From: Schistocerca nitens
Taxonomy: Eukaryota > Arthropoda > Insecta > Orthoptera > Acrididae
Direction of reading: 5' to 3'
Assembly: GCF_023898315.1 (NCBI RefSeq)
Contig: NC_064622.1
Coordinates: 351,645,234-351,709,233 of the forward strand
DNA length: 64,000 nt
Below the pieces are notes generated by a model that had not been told where the DNA came from, did not search any database, and saw only the letters and a list, made by a program, of their open reading frames with translations. The position numbers were made by a program, and so were the translations under genes. Positions 53,875 through 63,550 of this stretch are shown piece after piece (position 1 is the stretch's first letter; each line of letters begins with the position of its first letter).

Positions 53875-53885
53875 TGGCTTGATTA

Positions 53886-55506
53886 CATACAGACTGTTCC
53901 TGAAGCCGAAACCATGTTAAGTGATGGGTAGTGAAATTAGCGACGACACCACTGCTCTTGACTGAAAAACTGCTCTGACAGCATGAAATAATGTTGATTA
54001 TCCATAGTTGCTTTACCTATTTCCTATTTGCTTTGTAGAAGACTAACCATTGGTCTATTTATGGTGTCTTGTAAAGAAAAATAAAAGATAGATAGAGAGA
54101 GAGAAAGAGAACCATAAAACAGCGATGCCCGTAATTGACTAATTGCACTGGCAAATTATGACTGTTCTACAACATCATAACCTCCTTCGTCAATAATTTA
54201 CTTTTCTTTCCGTAAAGGTGTGCAATGGGATTAACATGTTCTCACCGTAATTTGTAGACGTACTGAATGTATGATTGCTGCAGATGGAAGAGGTCGAGCC
54301 CTGACTGCCATGTCCGCGTGTCCTGGGCTAAGTCGAAAACCTTTCCAAACACGTATATGACACTGTTTATTCCGTTCCATATGTGAGATACGGATATTAA
54401 GCTCGGTTGCCCTCTCGGTGCTAATCAAGAGGAATAGGCTATCAATCTCCATGGGTTTCACGTTCCTAATGTCTGTAACTCCAGATGCGTCAAAAACATA
54501 TATTAAACATCCCAATCAATGACTAAAGTCAAGTGCCCTACGCAGTAACACGTATGATACAACATCGATGGGTTTTAGTAACAGAATCGTCCGAAAGACC
54601 GTCTCAAATTGTGGAAATATTTATCATGTATTACGAAAAGAAGCAGAAATTTATCCCAGTGCATTATCGTGCTCATCAGTTTCGTGTTGTACCGGTTCAC
54701 TTTCAGTCACAAGTTTTGCCAGTAAACTTTCAGCTTCTTGACGTAGGCCAGGTGTCAGTCCACACCCACGCTTTGCTGAAATGTTAACAGGAGAGTCACA
54801 GGAGGTATGATCACTGTCAACAGTGACACAGACCTTAACTATACTGTTCCTGAAACCACTGTAGCACGGTTCTGTCTCCGAGACACGGACAATTGTACTG
54901 CTGAAAGATAACAGCGCCAACGGGGAAGACGTCAAGCGTAAAGGGATACAGGTGGTTGTCAGTTGTCAGCGATTACTACCACAGGTCCCCCTAATCGAAG
55001 AGCCGACTCGTTTCCATCGATCGACGGTCGAATACCGTGGACCCGTACCCACTGCAGTCTAACTGACGATGTCATTGGCTCACCATGTGGGGGTGGTTCT
55101 CTAGGGGCTCCGTCTTCAACAATGTACGACGAACTGTGTGCTCCGAAATATTTGTGCGTGAACCACAATATGCTCTTTCGGTAGAGATGCGACAGATCAC
55201 CACCAACTATCGTGCTTTACAGACCAGAGAAGCGTCCGAACTCCACGTTCCGTGAAGAGTCGTGGACGTCCAACCATTTAGCGCCCAAAGGTACTTTCAC
55301 AGACCTTCTGCCTTTTTTTTTTTTGTAGATGCTGATGACTGTAGACGTGAACATTGGACCAGCTTCAAAGTTTTCGAGATACTCGTTCACAAGCCCTGAG
55401 AAATAATAATCTACCCTTTGTCAAAGTCGGTTATCACAATGGATTTCTCCATTTCCACTGCATATCTTCGCTAGTGTGATTCCTTTCCGTGTACGTTCCG
55501 CTTACA
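53886..55506. other. No recognised gene
   Basis: Mixed AT-rich and moderately GC-balanced sequence. A GA-rich stretch lies at about 54085-54112. 54650-55500 may be an interspersed repeat, but no coding region or terminal repeat was found. Confidence 0.35.
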
Positions 55507-55701
55507 TACGAAGCGCATTCGGAATGTAAGGTCCGATTGGGAACGAAATGGTATTCACTGTGAAAATCCGATGGAACTTTGCATAGATGTATTGGGCATT
55601 ATTTTAGTGTGACTGTCGATCGCTTCACATCGTTCTCTTCAGGTCAGAGCGCAAGGTGCTCACGTAGAAATGCCCAGAACAATGGTCCCTCCCGCTAAGT
55701 A

Positions 55702-57064
55702 CACTACTGGCCATGAAAATTGCAACACCACGGAGATGACGTGCTACAGATGCGAAATTTAACCGTCAGGAAGAAGATGCTGTGATATGCAAATGATTAT
55801 CTTTTCAGAGCATTCACACAAGGTTGGCGCCGGTGCCGACACCTACAACGTGCTGACATGAGGAAAGTTTCCAACCGATTTCTCATACACAAACAGCAGT
55901 TGACCGGCGTTGCCTAGTGAAACGTTGTTGTGATGCCTCGTGTAAGGAGGAGAAATGCGTACCGTCAGGTTTCCGACTTTGATAAACGTCGGATTGTAGC
56001 ATATCGCGATTGCGGTTTATTGTATCGCGACATTGCTACTCGCATTGGTCGAGATCCAATGACTGCTTGCAGAAAATGGAATCGGTGGGGTCTCGTATCA
56101 CTAGCAGTCGAGATGACAGGCATCTTATTCGCATGGCTGTAACGGGCCGTGCAGCCACGTCTCGATCCCTGAGTCAACAGATGGGGACGTTTGCAAGACA
56201 ACAACCATCTGCATGAACAGTTCGACGACGTTTGCAGCAGCATGGACTATCAGCTGGGAGACCATGGCTGCGGTTAACCTTGACGCTGCATCACAGACAA
56301 GAGCGCCTGCGATGGTGCACTCAACGACGAACCTGTGTGCAGGAATGGCAAAACGTCATTTTTTCGGATGAATCCAGGTTCTGTTTACAGCATCATGATG
56401 GTTGCATCCATGTTTGGCGACATCATAGTGAACGCACATTGGAAGCGTGTATTCTTCATCGGCTTATTGGCGTATCACGCGGCGTGATGATATGGGGTGC
56501 CATTGGTTACACGTCTCGGTCACCTCTTGTTCACATTGACGGCACTTTGAACAGTGGGAGTTACATTTCAGATGTGTTACGACCCGTGGCTCTACCCTTC
56601 ATTCGATCCCTGCGAAACCCTACATTTCAGCAGGATAATGCTCGACCGCATGTTGCAGGTCCTGTGCGGGCCTTTCTGGATACAGAAAATGTTCGACCGC
56701 TGCCCTGGCCAGCACATTCTCCAGATCTCTCACCAATTGAAAACGTCTGGCCAATGGTGACCGAGCAACTGGCTCGTCACAATAAGCCAGTGACTACTCT
56801 TGATGAACTGTGGTATTGTGTTGAAGCTGCATGGGCAGCTGTACATGTACACGGCATCCAAGCTCTGTTTGACTCAATACCCCGGCGTATCATGGATGTT
56901 ATTAGGGCCAGAGATGGTTGTCCTGGGTACTGATTTCTCAGGATGTATGCACCCAAATTGCATGAAAATGTAATCACATGTCAGTTCTAGTATAATATAT
57001 TTGTCCAATGAATACCAGTTTATCATCTGCATTTCTTCTTGGTATAGCAATTTTAATGGCGTGT
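55702..57064 (+). mobile_element. Tc1-type transposon nested in the MITE
   Basis: Left end CACTACTGGCCATGAAAATT, right end (reverse complement) CACGCCATTAAAATTGCTAT. TA at 55700-55701 and 57065-57066. In copy 1 of the MITE the same place reads CCGCCAAGTAGGAGGG with a single TA, so the insertion point and the TA duplication are confirmed by an empty-site paralogue in the same window. Length 1,363 bp. Confidence 0.9.
55933..56933 (+). pseudogene. Tc1-type transposase, frameshifted
   Basis: The N-terminal frame (55933-56142) starts MPRVRRRNAYRQVSDFDKRR and carries the first helix-turn-helix (RDIATRIGRDPMTACRKWNR). An indel near 56090-56100 breaks the frame, and the second helix-turn-helix region is out of frame. 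56232-56933 holds the whole catalytic domain: VIFSDESRFCL, PTFQQDNARPHVA and SPDLSPIENVWPMV. Thirty-four residues separate the second Asp and the Glu, so it is DD34E. Ends CPGY, as the copy at 62474 ends CSGY. Only one or two indels separate it from an intact ORF. Confidence 0.88.
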
Positions 57065-57514
57065 ATGTGGATCTGGTAAGAGACTCCGCCTGAAGTTATG
57101 CAGCCCAAATATGCCGTGTGTGTTTCTTCAGCCGCACTCTGCAGGGGCAATGAAGACGCTGATGCAGAGTTTTCGATGTGAAGTGTCCGATCACCCACAA
57201 TAAAGGCCTTAATTGGTTCCCTCCGTTGTTCATCTCTGGTGACATGAACCGCTGGAAGCGAAGACAACATTTTGGCAGACATAACGAAAGGCAGACCAGC
57301 TTAGAGCATTGACGGAAAGCACAGGCGGCTGCTTTCTGTGACAAGGGTACTGGAAAGTTTGTACAACGCCACGACAAATGTCTAAGCAGGAGCGGCGGTC
57401 ATTTTCCAGGTATCTGGAAGGTGTGGCTAACTGTAGCGAATAAAAAAATTTTGATTTTCACTGTGGGTTTCATTACGAAAACAATCGGACCTTACTTTCC
57501 GAACAGCCCTCGTA

Positions 57515-58374
57515 CTTTTGTTACCAGGCGGAGGGCAATCGTCATAGTGTTTTGGTTTATCAGTGTAAGTACTGGCTGTTAAGAAAGCATGATTTGAAGA
57601 TGTTTGTTAATGAACAGAAACTGGTAATCAACGAACTGTAATTTTACTCTTTTATTGCGATCAAGGCTATTGAAACTTTTAAGAAATAATACAGATCGGC
57701 GTGTCCACTTCGCCTTTAGATATGAGGTCGGAGTACACACATAACGAGAGGTGTAAGTGCTACTTTGAAATGACGAGAGTGGCAGGCGAGAAGATAACGT
57801 GTCGGGCCACATCAGACCAGCTGGAAGGCTTCTGCTCCGAGAGCGTGATAGGAGACCCTATTGCCCGTGGCCGCCTTCTCGCGGCTGGACATAGCGGGAC
57901 AGGAAGCGGAAGCGACGCGGCGCCGCACCGTGGCCCGGTACGGAGCGTCGTGCAGAGAAACCGGCCGGTGGCCTGCGTTCGGCTCGGCCCAGCTCACGGC
58001 GGAGGCACAGTTAAGAGTCTGCGGGTTGCGCAACTGCTGCCATTGGCCCGGTGCGGCTGCGGCCAGCGCAGGGCAGCCGCGGAGAGCGAAGCCCCTCGGC
58101 GAAAGCAGGCGTTACGACACGGTGCGGCGCGGCGAGGCGCGAGGTCAGCGCACATCAATGCTGTGCCGAGGGGCGCTCTGCTCGCCGGACAGCGGTAATT
58201 GTGGGCTGCGGGCGATACAACTGGCAGGGGCGAGTAGCCGCGGTACTGGCTCGCTACACTTCCATTAAGCGTGGGACGCCTACAGACCACTGGACGATTT
58301 CGCAATGCATCAGCGCTGAACATATGACCTCACCGCCACCTCAAAATCGAGTACTTTTGACGCTGGTATTAACC
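57515..58374. other. Spacer with a CpG-rich island at about 57780-58260
   Basis: The ~480-bp island is strongly GC- and CpG-rich in an AT-rich neighbourhood. It gives long motif-less frames on both strands (57701-58198, 57861-58268, 57994-58323). A promoter-type CpG island or a first exon of an unrecognised gene is possible; no transcript evidence is visible in the sequence. Confidence 0.4.
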
Positions 58375-58440
58375 TGCTTTAAGCAAGCACTAAAGGGCGA
58401 AAGAAACTAGTATAGACATGCGTATTCAAACACAGAGATA
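58375..58440 (+). repeat. 5' fragment of the Tc1 family seen at 50571
   Basis: GAAAGAAACTAGTATAGACA and TGCGTATTCAAACACAGAGA match the leader of the element at 50571-51714 (GAAACTGATACAGGCATGCG and CATTCAGATACAGAGAGATA). The match stops where the next transposon begins, and its continuation is not found on the far side at 60284. Confidence 0.65.
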
Positions 58441-60283
58441 TACAGCGTGGTCCATTGATCGTTACCGGGCCAAATATCTCACGAAATAAGCGTCAAACGA
58501 AAAAAACTACAAAGAACGAAACTTGTCTAGCTTGTAGGGGGAAACCAGATGGCGCTATGGTAGGCCAGCTAGATGGCGCTGCCATGGGTCAAACGGAATC
58601 ATCTGCGTTTTTTAAATAGGAACCCCCATTTTTTGTTACATATTCGTGTAGCACGTAAAGAAATGTGAATGTTTGTTGGTCCACATTTTTCGCTTTCTGA
58701 TAGATGGCGCTGTAATTGTCACAAACATATGGCTCACAATTTTAGACGAACGGTTGGTAACAGGTAGGTTTTTTAAATTAAAATATAGAACGTAGGTACG
58801 TTTGAACATTTTATTTCGGTTCTTCCAATGTGATACATGTACCTTTGTGAACTTATCATTTCTGAGAACGCATGCTGTTACAGCGTGATTACCTGTAAAT
58901 ACCACATTAAGGCAATAAACGCTCAAAATGATGTCCGTCGACCTCAATGCATTTGGCACTACGTGTGACGACATTCCTCTCAACAGCGAGTAGTTGGCCT
59001 TCCGTAATGTTCGCACATGCATTGACAATGCGCTGACGCATGTTGTCAGGCGTTGTCGGTGGATCACGATAGCAGATATCCTTCAACTTTCCCCACAGAA
59101 AGAAATTCGGGGACGTCAGATCCCGTGAACGTGCGGGCCATGGTATGGTGCTACGACGACCAATCCACCTGTCATGAAGTATGCTATTCAATACCGCTTC
59201 AACCGCACGCGAGCTATGTGCCGGACATCCATCATGTTGGAAGTACATCGCCATTCTGTCATGCAGTGAAAAATCTTGTAGTAACATCGGTAGAACATTA
59301 CGTAGGAAATAAGCATACATTGCACCATTTAGATTGCCATCGATATAATGGGGGCCAATTATCCTTCCTCCCATAATGCCGCACAATACATTAACCCGCC
59401 AAGGTCGCTGATGTTCCACTTGTCGCAGCCATCGTGGATTTTCCGTTTACCAATAGTGCATATTATGCCGTTTCACTTACCGCTGTTGGTGAATGACGTT
59501 TCGTCGCTAAATAGAACGCGTGCAAAAATTCTGCCATCGTCCCGTAATTTCTCTTGTGCCCAGTGGCAGAACTGTACACGACGTTCAAAGTCGTCGCCAT
59601 GCAATTCCTGGTGCATAGAAATATGATACCGGTACAATCGATGTTGATGTAGCATTCTCAACAGCGACGTTTTTGAGATTCCCGATTCTCGCTCATTTTG
59701 TCTGCTACTGATGAGTGGTTTAGCCGCGACAGCAGCTGAAACACCTACTTGGGCATCATCATTTGTTGCAGGTCGTGGTCGACGTTTCACATGTGGCTGA
59801 ACACTTCCTGTTTCCTTAAATACCGTAACTATCCGACGAACGGTCCGGACACTTGGATGATGTCGTCCAGAATGCCGAGCAGCATACATAGTACACGCCC
59901 GTTGGGCATTTTGGTCACAATAGCCATACATCAACACGATATCGACCTTTTCCGCAATTGGTAAACGGTCCACTTTAACACCGGTAATGTATCACGAAAC
60001 AAATACCGTCCGCACTGGCGGAATGTTACGTGATACCACGTACTTATACGTTTTGTGACTATTACAGCGCCATGTATGACAAAGCGAATATGTAATAATA
60101 AATGGGGGTTCATATTTAAAAAGAAGTTGATATCCGTTTGACCTATGGCAGCGCCATCTAGCGGGCCAATTATAGTGCCATCTGGTTTCCCCCTTCAAGC
60201 TAGACGAGTTTCGTTCTTTGTAGTTTTTTTCTTTGGTGCTTATTTCGTATTTGGCCCGGTCACTATCAATGGACCACCCCGTA
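58441..60283 (-). mobile_element. DD41D-type mariner-superfamily transposon with ~250-bp terminal inverted repeats
   Basis: Left end TACAGCGTGGTCCATTGATC, right end (reverse complement) TACGGGGTGGTCCATTGATA. TA duplications at 58439-58440 and 60284-60285. Inverted similarity continues inward for 250 bp or more on each side, through AGATGGCGCTGCCATGGG, GGAACCCCCAT and GATGGCGCTGTAAT. One ~40-bp insertion lies in the left arm. Such long TIRs are unusual for mariner-like elements. The transposase, on the minus strand, is listed separately. Confidence 0.88.
58907..59973 (-). pseudogene. DD41D-type transposase, frameshifted, last catalytic Asp lost
   Basis: Starts MDRLPIAEKVDIVLMYGYCD at 59973. 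Helix-turn-helix units (residues about 5-60 and 95-130, with ISKTSLLRMLHQHRLYRYHI) are followed by the first catalytic block VLFSDETSF. A 1-bp frameshift near 59470 and a stop just after it (NMHYW, then stop) precede the second frame at 59419-58907. That frame has MYFQHDGCPAHSS (second Asp) and, 41 residues later, LTSPNFFLWGKLKD, where Asn stands in place of the third Asp. The D-x41-D spacing is that reported for rosa-like and Visitor-type elements. Total length would be about 350 residues. Dead by frameshift, stop and D-to-N. Confidence 0.85.
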
Positions 60284-60285
60284 TA

Positions 60286-62336
60286 TCACTGCTTGAATGG
60301 TGCCATGTTGGCAATTGGTATGTATACCTTCATGCAGTTACTGTAATCAAGTGTCCGATGTGATGCTCTTGTATCCAAGCTCTGGATCTCAAGAAATGTT
60401 TTTGCACCTCGTTCGGAGGAGACGCCTCAACCCATTGGTTGAAGTGCTCTTTTATAGGATTTGCTGGACCGCGGTCTTTCTGTCCTTCGCTGCAGTCTAC
60501 AGTACTCGTGGAAACGCGTGTAGTCATCAAGAAGACAGCTGTCGGAGGCTTTCAGAAATACTCATGGTGCACAACTTTCGTAGTGGAGCGCTAGTGGCCG
60601 CCCAAGCTTGGAGATGTGTTCACCCTTGCGTCGGCTGTGTACGATGTCGCCTCGGTGACATATGTTGACATCGAGCGTGTTGTCATCCATGAATGTTATG
60701 ACGATTTTTCACATTTTCATGTGACAGCATACTCACTTCAATTACGCAACAGCTGAACATTACTCGAGCCGTTTGATACTGGATTCCACGACATTATGGC
60801 GTTAAGGGATCATCTGGTTACACAAAGAAGAGCCTAGAAAATGTCAATCGACGGTTCCCTTATCTGTGTGAAATGGCGAGTATGTCTTCAAATCAGCACA
60901 GGTCGTCACCATTTGATCTGGCTGCAAATAAACGACATGTATGGCTGTTAATTCTGTTGGTGATTAGCTGTGGATACGAGAATTGATATGTTCACAGACA
61001 TTAAAGAACAAAGAACAAGAAAGCCGAAGAGGTAGTTTAATTCTGAGGCGTAGCAGACGAGAGACGAACAGTTCTTTGTAATGCTGCACGTTCTTTGAAA
61101 TGACGAATATTCTTCCGTTAACTTAGCCATGCGATCCACTGGTTGGAAACTGGGATCTTTCAGAAATCATAACACACTGAGATTGATGTGACATGGGCTA
61201 TAAAATGCTGTTAATATTCTTTGGTAGTATCCCAGTCAGCCAGTATAGTTATCTTATGAATCGTAGTTCCAAAGATTAGCCAATAAGAAAAAGAGAATGA
61301 GATCAACTGCTAATAAAGCTGAAGATAGGCCTTATCGTAAATGAAGAAATCATGAAAATGATTGGAGCGAAAGGGAACATGATGGAAGCTATTCAAAGGA
61401 AGGAATTGCTAATCTGTAATCGTTGAGAACCAATAGATGATAATAGATGTCCATTGAAGGTATGCAGGTTGATTCAAGAGGGAAAAGTGATGGGTGACAG
61501 CTGTGAAGCAAGTTGTGAAGGCCAGGAATCTCCAAATGAGGAGTTAAGAAAATCGTGAACTACGGAGGTTGTGAAGCGTGAAAACGTATTAAATGTAAAC
61601 AACTCGGAAATATACAGGGTGTAAACGAGAACTGTTTATAATATATGCCAGTGGTGTAAGTGATATACTTAGAACACTCGTGGTCTATCAAGTTGGGAAC
61701 CAGCCTCAAGTTTTCGTACAAAAGCCAGCTAAGATACAGTGCATGCGTGCCACGCAAGATTTTGGTTAAAATCGTCTTTGAATATTGAAAATTTCCTGTT
61801 ATCGCTCATACAAAATATGACATTAAGTTTGTGTAAATTTTACCACACAATATTGGGAATTTTAGCAAAGTAAAATTAAAAATTAAATGAACAATTAAAT
61901 AGTGTTGTTTGAGTGTCATGTAAGCGTAAATCAAACTGTAAACGTAACTAGCGTTTGAGTAACAGTTGCAAAAGTCGTTTTTCCTTCATTAATTTGCTAA
62001 TGTTAACGAAGTAATCTACTAAGCCGGTAGCGTAAGGCAGCGAGAGGAAAACCATGCGCAGCTCGCAGATCCTGTAGGTCAGTTTGAGGTTGTTTCCCAG
62101 CTTGATAGCTTGCAAGTGTCCTGTATCAAATTGTTTCTTGTCAACTTTCCCACCACGATTGTGGTACGTTACAAACAGTTAACTGTTTACAAGTGCAGAG
62201 GCAGTCAGGCCATGGTGCCCCCATGGGACCGTACTTGATGTTAACATGGTGGCATTGTGACCCTACCAGTATGGACCACCAGCTTCTTATCAACCTGCTG
62301 TAAAAAGAAATAATAAATAAATAAAAAAAACTTAAA
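60286..62336. other. No recognised gene
   Basis: AT-rich to balanced sequence. Small ORFs at 60297-60668, 60330-60530 and 61560-61757 carry no clear motif. The stretch could include old, unrecognisable repeats. Confidence 0.4.
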
Positions 62337-62338
62337 TA

Positions 62339-63003
62339 CACTTCTGGCCATTAAAATTGCTACACCAAGAAGAAATGCAGACGATAAACGAGTATTCATT
62401 GGACAAATATATTATACTAGAACTGACATGTGATTACATTTTCTCGCAATTTGGGTGCATAGATCCTGAGAAATCAGTACCCAGAACAACCACATCCGGC
62501 TATAATAACGGCCTTGATACGCCTGAGCAGTGAGTCAAACAGACCTTGGATGGCGGGTACAGGTACAGCTGCGAAAGCAGCTTCAACACGATACCACAGT
62601 TCAAGAGTAGTGACTGGCGTATTGCGACAAGGCAGTTGCTCGGCCACCATTGACCAAACGTTTTCAATTGGTGAGAGATCTGGAGAATGTGCTGGCCAGG
62701 ACAGCAGTCGAACATTTTCTGTATCTAGAAAGGCCCGTACAGGACCTGCAACATGCGGTCGAGCATTATCCTGCTGAAATGTAGGGTTTCGCAGGGATCG
62801 AATGAAGGGTAGAGCCACGGGTCGTAACACATCTGAAATGTAACGTCCACTGTTCAAAGTGCCGTCAATGCGAACGAGAGGTGACCGAGACGCGTAACCA
62901 ATGGCACCCCATACGATCACGCCGGGTGATACACCAGTATGGCGATGACGAATACACGCTTCCAATGTGCGTTCACCGTGATGTCACTAAACACGGATGC
63001 GAC
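62339..63003 (-). mobile_element. 3' part of a Tc1-type transposon, cut by a Gypsy insertion
   Basis: Same family as the element at 55702-57064. The terminal repeat CACTTCTGGCCATTAAAATT starts right after TA at 62337-62338. The transposase reads leftwards on the minus strand and stops being readable at 63003, exactly where the Gypsy LTR starts (TGTGGTGTCACC). In the sister copy (near 56400) the sequence at this point continues without a break, so the LTR retrotransposon inserted into the Tc1 element. The remaining Tc1 part must lie beyond the window. Confidence 0.88.
62474..62965 (-). pseudogene. Tc1-type transposase, C-terminal half
   Basis: 163 codons from the first Met in the frame: MEACIRHRHTGVSPGVIVWG, FQQDNARPHVAGPVR (second catalytic Asp), SPDLSPIENVWSMV (final Glu, 34 residues later) and terminus CGCSGY. 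Upstream the frame continues to a break near 62990 and is then interrupted by the LTR at 63004. One codon is deleted in TTLELWYRV compared with TTLDELWYCV in the sister copy. Confidence 0.87.
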
Positions 63004-63494
63004 TGTGGTGTCACCGCCAGACACCACACTTGCTAGGTGGTAGCCTTTAAATCGGCCGCGGTCCATTAGTATACGTCGGACCCGCGTGTCGCCACTGTCA
63101 GTGATCGCAGACCGAGCGCCGCCACACGGCAGGTCTAGAGAGACTTACTAGCACTCGTCCCAGTAGTACAGCCGACGTTCATAGGAATGGTTCACTGACA
63201 ATCACGCTCTCATTTGCCGAGACGATAGTTAGCATAGCCTACAGCTACGTCATTTGCTACGACCTAGCAAGGCGCCATTACCAGTTATATTGAACTTATT
63301 ATACTTTTGTATCGTCAAGAGCGATGTACTCCAATTATGGATTAAAGTTAAGTATTACATCATCTACGTACTTTATTTGCAATTCTCAAGACATTGTCCT
63401 GTTCCAGACCTCACGCCAGTCTGCGTGTAATTAAACGCGTGCATTTCGGCCTCCTCTAGCAACACGGTGTTGGCTCTTCTGCCAACACCTCACA
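63004..63494 (+). mobile_element. 5' LTR of a Gypsy-type retrotransposon
   Basis: 491 bp, starts TGTGGTGTCACCGCCAGACA and ends CCAACACCTCACA (TG...CA ends). The first 25 bp form an inverted repeat (TGTGGTGT...ACACCACA), a hairpin at the LTR edge. A TTTAAATC at about 63046-63053 may be a TATA-like box; GGATTAAAG near 63340-63350 may act in 3' processing. The LTR abuts the Tc1 sequence on the left and a primer-binding site on the right. The 3' LTR is outside the window. Confidence 0.85.
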
Positions 63495-63508
63495 TGGCGA
63501 CGAGTCTC
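63495..63508 (+). other. Primer-binding site region of the Gypsy element
   Basis: TGGCGACGAGTCTC directly follows the LTR's CACA end. The first eight bases are the expected start of a site complementary to a tRNA ending in GTCGCCA (as used by some Gypsy lineages, tRNA-Arg type). The match beyond that is uncertain. Confidence 0.55.
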
Positions 63509-63550
63509 AAAAGGGTCTTCTTCTTTATACTTGATTAAATTACTTGTGTC

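Larger units (their letters stand above)
55509..57512 (+). mobile_element. mariner-derived MITE, copy 2, split by a Tc1 element
   Basis: Same family and same internal deletion as the MITE at 21705-22337. Left end CGAAGCGCATTCGGAATGTA, right end (reverse complement) CGAGGGCTGTTCGGAAAGTA, TA duplications at 55507-55508 and 57513-57514. Removing the Tc1 insertion at 55702-57064 leaves about 640 bp, matching the 633 bp of copy 1. The TIRs have diverged from each other at the outer end. Confidence 0.85.

Noticed and set aside
57701-58323. Three long frames in the GC-rich island as protein-coding genes
   Set aside because: High GC removes stop codons on both strands; none of the frames shows a domain, a splice structure or a start context.
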